Assembly (NCBI GenBank): GCA_050945515.1
Contig: JBMNTB010000012.1
Location: forward strand, 1-59,026
Direction: 5' to 3'
Length of the DNA stretch: 59,026 nucleotides
Source of the DNA: UBA1046 sp050945515
GTDB lineage: Bacteria; Bacillota; Clostridia; Saccharofermentanales; DTU023
Position numbers and translations under genes: made by a program
In this document: in pieces, positions 48,401 through 53,303 of the stretch
How the letters are laid out: each line of letters opens with the position of its first letter
How positions within the stretch are numbered: position 1 is the first letter of the stretch
Notes under the pieces: model-generated
The model's database searches: none
What the model was told of the DNA's origin: nothing
What the model saw: only the letters and a program-made list of their open reading frames with translations

Positions 48401-48855
48401 GGCTAGCGTACAATCCGACATTCGCTACGGGAAAAGTTATCGCCTTCGATGTCTTGAAAGATATTACCTGGGGAGATGCTTTAGCAAACGGTTTGGAAGT
48501 TCCGACAGCAACGAATGTTGACCCGGCCTATACCTTTGACAAATGGAGTCTGGTTTTAGAAGAAGATACATTAGTAAACAACACAACATACCGCTACTAT
48601 TACTTTGTAGCTTCCTACAAGCTGGCAGATAAAGATTCAACAACTCCTGCCGGTACTAAACCTACATCGCCTGCAAAAGACGGAACAACAGATCCTCTTG
48701 TTAAGACTGGTGAATCCACACCGCCTATTCTGATTGCCATAGGCTTCATCTTGGCGGGTGGCTTACTCCTGGTAATAATGAGTAAAACAAAAAAAGACAA
48801 AGAGCAAAGCAAAGACCAAGACAAAGAGCAAGACAAAAGACGAGTCAAAGAATAA
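39415..48855 (+). CDS. Giant multidomain cell-surface protein with TSP3-like calcium repeats and sortase-type tail
   Basis: 3146 residues. Residues 1-36 are a signal peptide. About 40-720 show no domain I recognise. About 723-873 resemble InlB B/Listeria-Bacteroides repeats (AREGYTFLGWS...VYAVWEKN). About 1430-1530 are Ig-like putative (He_PIG) with LTFDPTTGKFSGK. About 1870-1955 are Rib-like. From about 2059 modules alternate: calcium-binding TSP3-type linkers (DTDSDGIPDIFDPDDDDDG) near 2059, 2259, 2396, 2551 and 2749, with Rib-like and Ig-like domains between. A Thr/Pro/Glu stretch near 2945-2970 leads to the tail. The tail reads LVKTG (3095-3099), a hydrophobic helix and a Lys-rich end, a sortase sorting signal with Val for Pro. 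The GTG start has AAGGTG eight bases upstream. Role in adhesion is inferred. Confidence 0.9.
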   Translation: MKKSNNKIKNNILKISMALMLIGVIVLASLPTKIEAEGSYDTKFSWTNAEEDLNEWPLEEGLTKTRAGIGTAGFSYNRFYRDDQGRIVLEIDFSIFPDDITGNDFSSRYTTFREQWEFANIFIDPDLASKVDDAASFFMMSYPANIASVALSNADKSGNIYKLNVNEVYPKMPAGSDYMKSKLYLVLQSGVTRNQLNQDYALELRYTNSRGQVYEQRGSKDNQVLANYLGYTPSGLPNYDASANNDDVTLKTIAPFQTASMPNTIPNPVLPPDMMRAVGQSVIYDNIQGKLHVYYKQAPNHYLYRTYANNGLFLSSKIGIRQVMDSRIFEALKPDDNGVIGQMQMFDLDGKGSGWNVSTDIKPGEFSYRQVTGDVGTYSYMMVPDGFKTEITSKATVPPNHTNNVKNVYLHGHKKEADYVRFIYNVDKNKMDALFEQANSSTFSISTSYITDRPTETTQTEYRLEAGQNIVIPKGATVVFDLPKSSRSVFKAGLANNYERIIGDMTTKRPASEMNISGVDPTDFGKAYTITPYVATSGGFLLTIEAGLTVSSEDISLTMFDSQSPATVTMTVISGDNAQTYTLSKYKTDENRLYTMPNADVRSGIIINRSANTPHINEFFTDSTTITGHSKYADALVSVRLAKTNPNEEEVFEEAYSSTSPEPFIAEGLPHFIVEETQQDYSGYAFTLDIPLEIQFKKDMALRFSNAAPGYFRSLPATYRAQAKVTFDHNSGSGEAIERIVPINKKAYGEEGYEANGFEDGPGKYNILWLDAQGEDAPADATEKYLSDYEGLPITDTASTAYTSRQFYSEPTAREGYTFLGWSTKQVNPMSSTDFAGMPEITDVADWDDNTVNYKFTATSPVDQNRTVYAVWEKNLDTLRIVLHDNNDEVDVTHTVELPLANITNGNTGEITAYLKEAGNTLYDKGFVKDSCYFVGWSESETVTDETKVHELYTNGSKVQLVSEGLQLKLQLQLNEEPVEPVSHINPWETVGSEIVNNNGIATIHLYAQYKPLVTMTATKHWYAKGQKEIYEQDPSGYTGAPLIPAPFSNSDVAMVLMRTTEGKTLDPTKYEIVEGFYVQGNNTPSPPDSPPWQWAPQEGHDANGRKYSYLMTEFNANNSEHTEEAIINHFNTHRTWASMYITMIGQSDQLSKYTAISFVEGNDTKSYMAVATSNQPDAVSQQFVNRTVNYAFELKNFQVDVLPAIIHRIQTNHSQIVIDRPTDGADYLYFRLSETSGYVLFEKNAEGRWVLHHSNSNAPLTISDVEAEGKLIISSSTEEPLNFEGRAGEQVFALFTIQNVDQDLSKYASREIQAYGPLPALEDVKQEPHIKDASGQITHNVISAKIPAGSYAGADYTLGYMDEGDNFVPVTVGENNDPITVKPDGTGKLTFNVPDGKLNGTTEYIIRGIDPADTFKLTDFAGPDVDLTAPTITAEGFTLLTGDLISDTDGQVTTDDLNASLSYSVKKDNAAANLPEGLTFDPTTGKFSGKTADTLPAEQLGDYTITISAEDIYGNIATKDITLTISQKPTTDPITSITQNANDDQGNASLTVQGQQGATIKLYSENEGTFTEIDIPGVSGSQIANDDGTIGITISQADVRRFNGRKVYVTQKMANELESDKADLTAEDVDRAGNKKIATGGAIVIDNIPPTPLQMVQPKEWSNNLKITNVSADENTSDVRDIDRIDLQIGNNLQCTILRQYDDSGTPTGKWRCNTREFEEGTEEVTVIVNPNTGETATKTVGVLNYILPEGSYFVAYQSITAIYYDYLGNASFPVSTTVLKLPEPIAPYDMTAINNSQDHPTTTVISGKADPGAQVSVEIENITYSVTADELGEFTIEIPKQPKDTEITVTAKLNNYTATGTVIVENVQADDYEPQVTDITKSYGEATTETDIKDAVTVPNYPKNAAEQPTITIDEGAELPDGNTLGEYSIPVTVTYPDGTKDKASVTVNVIDDEKPIITTKNATVIEGTQIDPISVTATDNVGVKEITVELPLSVAGLSYNNETKQIEGIPTKLTDWNDTDAPNYEETRDFTVIITAKDTSDNIATKSITITLQRDTDSDGIPDIFDPDDDDDGIFDDDDAQPKLPNAKGKDLTTEKDTLPGAIRGIKNASKLPSGTTFQWKAEPDVTLAGETEGTILVTYPASEGAEARTEEITVTVTVTDTKAPIIDTIDDQMLVEGNAIEDIIVKTNEVNVTITVEGLPSVVTFDPATGKISGTPVVDNWESDEEKEFTVTVTAADASNNKSTETFTITVLRDTDGDGVPDITDPDDDGDGYSDVLEKEKGSDPKDANSVPSFLIVPIGKVTITPEKQNVVEGNAITTVKIEVPDTSTVTVDVPAGSDLTYDDTTKEISGTPTVTDWGATEEVRVIEIPVKGVDAQGATVRKTVEITVYRDTDRDGKVDLDTGIVDPDTGDVLVEGDLDDDGDGYSDVREKAAGSNPKNPNSIPAIVIPPVGGVTITPEKQNVVERNAITTVEIKVPDTSTVTVDVPAGSDLTYDDAIKKISGTPTVTDWGATEELKVIEIPVTVVDEQGATVKKTVTITLQRDTDEDGIPDIFDPDDDDDGISDEEDAQPKLPNAKGKDLTTEQGTLPEAVRGIKNASKLPSGTTFQWKVEPNVNELGETQGTILVTYPASEGAEARTEEITVTVTVTDTKAPIIDTIDDQMLVEGKAIEDIIVKTDEENVTITVDGLPSEVTFNPATGKISGTPVVDNWGSDEEKEFTVTVTAEDASNNKSTETFTITVLRDTDADGIPDITDPDDDNDGILDEEDAKPKVWDAQVSGAVETPFGVQPELQDYVNNIANLPEGSKAKLTALPNVNEAGNTEATVEVELPNGEKAQIVIPVVVGAKQAETIDPTVPGKTEVKDKNNLADEEKTEVKKKIEKANEGNFPAGTTVTVGANGDTTITYPDGSKDTIPGSELVVEKAVATPTPTPPAETTKPEATEPTKPESTDPTQTTDPDAIDKVIPIGSDIDSPIPENYIRVYFDPQGDGWLAYNPTFATGKVIAFDVLKDITWGDALANGLEVPTATNVDPAYTFDKWSLVLEEDTLVNNTTYRYYYFVASYKLADKDSTTPAGTKPTSPAKDGTTDPLVKTGESTPPILIAIGFILAGGLLLVIMSKTKKDKEQSKDQDKEQDKRRVKE
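45598..47700 (+). repeat. Large intragenic repeats in the surface-protein gene
   Basis: The segment beginning at 45598 (TSP3 linker, Rib-like domain, Ig-like domain) recurs from 47071 with long stretches of near-identical DNA, an offset of 1473 bases. A shorter module containing CCTGAAAAGCAAAATGTGG recurs at 46342 and 46802, an offset of 460. The sparse differences suggest recent duplication or gene conversion, and copy number may vary between strains. Confidence 0.85.
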
Positions 48856-48890
48856 ATTGTCTAGAAAAGCAAAAGCAAAACGCTAAAAAG

Positions 48891-48927
48891 GGACGGCTTT
48901 GATGATTTCATCAAGGCCGTCCTTTCC
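48891..48927 (+). terminator. Terminator after the surface-protein gene
   Basis: GGACGGCTTTGATGA (48891-48905) pairs with TCATCAAGGCCGTCC (48908-48922) with one G-T pair, followed by TTTCC. It lies 35 bases after the stop codon. Confidence 0.75.
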
Positions 48928-49035
48928 GGTACCGGCAAAAATCCTTAAGCATATATGTCAAATAATTAACTTGCATTACATGATAAGATTGAGACCTGAG
49001 ACGACAAACAGAAAAGGCATAAAAATGGTGATGCA

Positions 49036-49479
49036 ATGAAAAAACTATACTTGCTGAGGCATGCCAAAAGCAGTTGGGACAATCCCGCCCTCAGAGACTA
49101 TGACAGGCCCCTAAATGCCCGTGGCAAGAAACAAGCCAGAGCCATGGGCAGATTTTTCCAGGAAAATGCCTTCGCAATAAATGGCATACTTTGCTCCGGC
49201 GCACTAAGAACCAGGCAGACCCTGGATCTCCTCCTGGAGTCTTATGACTACCGGGGAGAAATTGCATACAGGGATGAAATCTATGCTTCATCCGTTTCTA
49301 CCCTCAAGAACCTTATCCGCCAAGCGAACGTGGACTCGCTCCTCCTGATCGGCCACAATCCGGAACTGGAAAGCCTGGCCGGTCACCTGACCAATAGAGA
49401 TCTAATCATGCCGACCTGCCAGCTGGCAGTCATCGACATGGAAGAAGGCAGTTTAGAACTCTTTACCAGACCGGAATGA
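49036..49479 (+). CDS. SixA-type phosphohistidine phosphatase (histidine phosphatase family)
   Basis: 147 residues, a small histidine phosphatase. The catalytic RHA is at residues 8-10 with nucleophile His9 (YLLRHAKSSW), the second Arg is in GALRTRQT near 55-60, and the second catalytic His107 is in LLIGHNPE. The DYDRPLNARGKKQA segment is typical of SixA, which removes phosphate from phosphohistidine on signalling proteins. Many homologues are unspecific small phosphatases, so the substrate is not assigned. It is a lone gene with its start ATG behind a weak ribosome site (GGTGATGCA). A decayed duplicate of its 3' end lies 3.7 kb downstream (53064-53150). Confidence 0.88.
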   Translation: MKKLYLLRHAKSSWDNPALRDYDRPLNARGKKQARAMGRFFQENAFAINGILCSGALRTRQTLDLLLESYDYRGEIAYRDEIYASSVSTLKNLIRQANVDSLLLIGHNPELESLAGHLTNRDLIMPTCQLAVIDMEEGSLELFTRPE

Positions 49480-49583
49480 CCTTATAATGAGGTAAAATAT
49501 AATTTGAATCAGAAACAATAAAACTTCCTTTCTTACATAGTAACAAAAGGTAAGATAGATTAAGGGAAAATGGAGTTTTTGGG

Positions 49584-50088
49584 ATGAGAGAAAGCCAAAA
49601 CATAGAATGGAAAGAATCCTGGCAGCATGCTTCCCTTTGGTTGGACCGTAGAGACACTTTTAGGCTCGCATGCTTCAAAGCCTTATAATCCCGATATTGC
49701 CCGTGTTTTTTACAGAGCGGGCTATATTGAAAATTGGGGACGCGGAATCCAGAAAATACGTGATGCCTGCAAGGCGCATGGTGCAGAAGAGCCGGAATAC
49801 ATCGTCCATGGCGGAGATATTATGGTTAAATTTACGGCTCTCCAAAGCGCCATTGTGACAGATCCCAAAGGGTCAAATGTCACAAAGGATGTCACAAAGG
49901 GTGTCTCAATAAAAGAGGCAATCTTATGTTTAATTAGAGATAATAAAGATATTACAACGACTGAAATGGCTGAGTCTTTGGCAGTGAATAGACGAACCAT
50001 TCAAAGAGCTTTAGATGACTTGAAGGATAAAGGTGTTGTCGAACGTAAAGGCGGTAGGCGCTATGGTTTTTGGGAAATACTTGATTGA
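49584..50088 (+). pseudogene. AlbA_2/RecG-like ATP-binding regulator, internally deleted remnant
   Basis: Two ends of one family survive. At 49584 the frame begins MRESQNIEWKESWQ, the usual N-terminus of AlbA_2-domain ATP-binding proteins. From about 49627, in the next frame, follows the C-terminal part: LPFGWTVETLLGSHASKPYNPDIARVFYRAGYIENWGRGIQKI (read in pieces), a linker with NVTKDVTKGV, and a winged helix (TTTEMAESLAVNRRTIQRALDDLK). About 300 or more middle residues are missing, and the junction near 49625 shifts frame. The fragment 49627-50088 could still be translated (153 residues), but it lacks the ATPase part. The N-terminal frame stops at 49688. Linkers of this family are often made of short DNA repeats, as here. 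Confidence 0.7.
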
Positions 50089-50395
50089 TGTTAAAGGTAG
50101 AAACACCAATTGCTACGCACTGTGTAGCTGCCGGATAGGCACATTACGATGATAAAAACAGCATCACACCCTGAAGCTATATTGAAGCTAAAATCTTTGA
50201 AAAACAGAAAAATATGAAGTCACACGCTGAAGGTCCTTTTTCGTAGGAATGTTGAGATACAAACTAATTCAGTCCTTTGTAACAATACCTAATCAGCTTT
50301 CAGAGCGCAGTTGATCGCTTCCTGAGAAAACATGCTCTGTCGCAGTTTAGAAACGACGCCAGCCAAAACTGTTCAACCGTTCAAAAGGAACCCCT
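50089..50395. other. Gene-free stretch after the pseudogene
   Basis: No open frame or RNA gene that I can support. A segment near 50190-50235 (TGAAGCTATATTGAAGCTAA and onwards) resembles one near 52950-53000, so this looks like old duplicated and eroded sequence. Confidence 0.4.
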
Positions 50396-50770
50396 TCAGC
50401 TTTTCACGCTGGCATCCAACAGTGGCAGGAAGCGCGCGATCAGGCCCTTTAAGACGAAGGCGACAGCCAAGATGACCAGCGCCTTTTCAGGATCCGCCAG
50501 CACCGGAATGTTGAGCTTGAAAACCTGGGCGAGGAAAGCGGTCATCGCCACAATTCCGAGGATATAACCCAGAATCGATAAGGGATGGGCCGGTGCTGCC
50601 GAAATGAACTTCCCTATACTATTAGTGCACAGCAGCATGCCCATGATCCCGAGGACGATCGTCATAGCCCGGGGCCCCTGAAGGAACAGGACTTTCGTAT
50701 TTGTCAGACCAAGAGCGACGATAAGAGCGGACAGAATCGCTTCCATGATCAGGATTTCTTTATTGATCAT
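50396..50770 (-). CDS. Small four-helix membrane protein of unknown function
   Basis: 124 residues with four hydrophobic helices at about 8-30, 35-53, 62-84 and 93-116. Short polar loops carry few charges, and a Lys/Asp tail lies at the C-terminus. I do not recognise the family. The start on the minus strand has CGGAGAT eight bases upstream, and codon use looks normal, so the gene is probably real. It is more GC-rich than the surrounding non-coding sequence. No neighbour suggests a role: it stands alone between a pseudogene and a repeat-containing gap. Confidence 0.65.
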   Translation of the reverse strand: MINKEILIMEAILSALIVALGLTNTKVLFLQGPRAMTIVLGIMGMLLCTNSIGKFISAAPAHPLSILGYILGIVAMTAFLAQVFKLNIPVLADPEKALVILAVAFVLKGLIARFLPLLDASVKS

Positions 50771-51109
50771 TTATTTATCTCCGTATTCAAAATTCAAATA
50801 TTGTCTCGCAGGATCATCCTATACCGCCAATAGCATACGTATTCTAACAGTCCCGCCAAATTACATCCCAAAACAAAACTCACTGTATTGAACTTGTAGA
50901 ATGATCTACTAAGCGTCAGCAACCGGATTCTATCTGAGCATATACTGTAAGCATTTGACCCGATGATCCTTTACAGAACGATGTTACTATACGTACTTTT
51001 TCTGCACCTTAAGAATGTGTAAGGTTTGCGTAAAACCTCAGCCGATTTTTGCAATTGAACCATCCGCAGAAAAAGGCTTTATTTGCCAACCTACCTACCG
51101 CAACTGTAG

Positions 51110-51189
51110 ATTATCTACCACATTACCTACCACGCGGTCGATTATCTACCACGTTATCTACCACTGTGGTAGATAACGTGGTAGATAAT
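51110..51189. repeat. Perfect 24-bp palindrome preceded by a direct copy (ATCTACCAC units)
   Basis: 51141-51164 and 51166-51189 are perfect inverted copies separated by one base. The same 24 bases occur with two changes directly repeated at 51110-51133. Each copy is made of two ATCTACCAC-like units. A structure this symmetric forms a cruciform or a very stable hairpin. The remaining 50771-51493 shows no gene I trust. An 83-residue frame at 51049-51300 is largely translated repeat. Repeats coding VVDNVVDN are reminiscent of linker repeats in AlbA_2 proteins such as the pseudogene nearby. Confidence 0.8.
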
Positions 51190-51493
51190 TTTCGAACGGT
51201 AGTAAAATCTTTTACCTATTACAACTCCATTGAGAGCACACAATGCACAGTTGCAGCTAGAGAATGCATTAAAAACTGGTGGATCAGAGGTCACTATTAA
51301 AATCCCGCATAGCAATTACGTTAAGCCGGATAGATTAAAGCGGTTCGACTGTTTCTGAGTTTTTTAATAAGATAAATAGGTAGAAGACAGAGACGAAATC
51401 CTAAACAGGAGGCTTACATGTCTCTATTGTAATTAATGAGGGCAGAGGCAGGGCGTCGCTGCAGACCGAACCTATAAAGACAAGGAGTTCATT

Positions 51494-52039
51494 ATGAAAA
51501 CATTATTTGTTGTTATTATACTAGTATCAATAGCCCTTATAGGCTCTTCTATCTTCTTGCCTGATCAGGGCAGAGATGGGATGCCGGGCGAAGTAAAAAA
51601 CTTATCTAATCCTGATGCTCCCAAGACAATAGAATCAAAGGACATAAAGTATTTCGAGACCGATTTTGTCTACGCTGACGAATCTCAGCACTATGGTCGC
51701 TATGACTTTGCCGCAGAAAAACAAGCTAACGGGACAGTAGAGGTTACTTGGGCCGACTATAATCTAGAATCAAAAGCTGAAGTTGGCCCGGAATTTCTCG
51801 TCAGCCTCCAGGAGATAATAGATAAGCACAACATGGCCGGCAGCAACGGCACTTACAGTGTGACTAGTGGCCTGCCATGGCAATTCGAACCCTGCAGTTT
51901 CCACTGTGAATATGAGTCCGGCGAAAAAATCAACTTCTGTATGGACGGAAATCCTGATAGTGAGTGGATGGGGGATATTGTAGACCTCTTTTCCTCCGTG
52001 GTTTCTGAGCCAACTTATACCGACCCAACAACAGGGTAA
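51494..52039 (+). CDS. Exported or membrane-anchored protein of unknown function
   Basis: 181 residues. Residues 1-22 are hydrophobic (KTLFVVIILVSIALIGSSIF), a signal peptide or anchor without a lipobox cysteine. The rest is soluble and acidic, with a beta-rich stretch (HYGRYDFAAEKQANGTVEVTWADY, read in two parts) and two or three cysteines (PCSFHCEYESG, NFCMDG) that could form disulfides. I do not recognise a family. The start ATG has AAGGAG eight bases upstream, and the frame has good codon character. The next gene follows after 88 bases and is also of unknown function. Confidence 0.7.
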   Translation: MKTLFVVIILVSIALIGSSIFLPDQGRDGMPGEVKNLSNPDAPKTIESKDIKYFETDFVYADESQHYGRYDFAAEKQANGTVEVTWADYNLESKAEVGPEFLVSLQEIIDKHNMAGSNGTYSVTSGLPWQFEPCSFHCEYESGEKINFCMDGNPDSEWMGDIVDLFSSVVSEPTYTDPTTG

Positions 52040-52127
52040 GAAACAGAGGGAAATTAATAAGGGTGTGCAAATGTTTTAGGTTATGTGCAAGCATTAGTTA
52101 GGATAGGGAATAGGAGAAAAGCCATCA

Positions 52128-52799
52128 ATGATGATTAGTCCGAAATATTACTATGAAGAAAATCTAAAAGGGAAAACCGTCCAAGAAATCCAATCGAAAA
52201 TACAGGGGCTCAAAAATAAAATAACTCGACTGAAGCGTAAAATGGAAAATGCTGACGATTTCAAACAGAAAGTCCCTGGTCCAAGTTTGGATACACAACT
52301 TACTTATACTCGGCAATATTTGGAAAAGGCAAAGCAATCACTAGTTGAAGCCGGAGGAAGCTACAAGCCTTCCAAAGCAGAACAGAAAGCCGACTTGTTT
52401 GATTCGAGCCTGCCCTATATTAGTAAAATTATCTTTTCTGTTGGTGCATATACTAGTGACAACTATGAAAAGAGAATCGTTACTTTTGACGAGAATCATT
52501 TGTATATGGCAAGTAGCTCTTCCTTCTATGTATCATTGGATGATGTGGAAAGAATAAAAGATTATCCGTGTGGAAAAGATGAGTTCCTTTATCAATTGAA
52601 GGCGCTTCATATCGGAGAGTGGAACTCAAGTTATGACAATCCTTATGTACTGGATGGAACTAACTGGAATTTGGAAATACATTTTTCTAACGAGCATAAG
52701 AAAGTTAGAATATTTGGGTCAAATGCATACCCATATAATTTTAAGGATTTCTGCAACCTCATGGGAATAGAGGGTAAGCTAGCCATACTGGATGATTAA
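52128..52799 (+). CDS. Hypothetical protein with N-terminal coiled coil
   Basis: 223 residues, no signal peptide. Residues 15-45 (TVQEIQSKIQGLKNKITRLK and on) and 60-80 are charged helices likely to form a coiled coil. The second half (about 100-215) looks like a beta-rich globular domain with LYMASSSSFYVSLDDVERI, a pattern reminiscent of PH-like domains. That resemblance is only an impression. Two ATG codons in a row start the frame, with AGGAG about 13 bases before. It is probably a real gene, function unknown. Confidence 0.65.
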   Translation: MMISPKYYYEENLKGKTVQEIQSKIQGLKNKITRLKRKMENADDFKQKVPGPSLDTQLTYTRQYLEKAKQSLVEAGGSYKPSKAEQKADLFDSSLPYISKIIFSVGAYTSDNYEKRIVTFDENHLYMASSSSFYVSLDDVERIKDYPCGKDEFLYQLKALHIGEWNSSYDNPYVLDGTNWNLEIHFSNEHKKVRIFGSNAYPYNFKDFCNLMGIEGKLAILDD

Positions 52800-53303
52800 A
52801 AAGAGCTATTGTTTTCAGTAAGAATATGGTTAGCTTTCCATTCTATGAAACCTTTGCCTTTTTAGGAGAATTTGCTAGAGGTATGGGCTGAAAGCTGTAA
52901 TTATGTTTTTAAGATAGAATATCTCAGTCGAACGCTCCGAATCACTAGTGAAGTTATATCGAAGCTTAAAAACATACAAAACAGAAACACAGGTAACATT
53001 TCGTTAGAGTCAGAAACATTCAAGATCTAATAATATAATAGGCACAATCCAGAATAAAAAACATGGCCGGTAACCTGACCATCCAGGTTTCTGACAAACA
53101 TAATAATAGGGTAAAATAGAATTTAAACTAGAAACAATAAGCTTCTACAAGATAAATTGTAGTATGCTATACACTTTATTGGGTGGTAGTAGTAAAACCA
53201 AGTTTAACAGCAATGAAAAAATTAAGACATTTCGTCAATAATAAAAATTGGTCTACTCATAATTCGAGCAATCGTGGTTAAGGTGTAGAACGGAGGGAAA
53301 GAA
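52800..53303. other. Gene-free stretch with decayed duplicate of the sixA 3' region
   Basis: No gene. 53064-53085 (ATGGCCGGTAACCTGACCAT) resembles the sixA codons at 49378-49397, and 53100-53145 (GGGTAAAATAGAATTTAAAC, AGAAACAATAAGCTT) resembles the sequence just after sixA at 49490-49530. About 80 bases are missing between the two matches. This suggests an old duplication of the sixA tail, followed by deletion. Confidence 0.55.

Noticed and set aside
51049..51300. 83-codon frame across the palindrome
   Set aside because: Its middle is translated ATCTACCAC repeat, with no recognisable domain and no ribosome site; it is kept as a repeat feature only.
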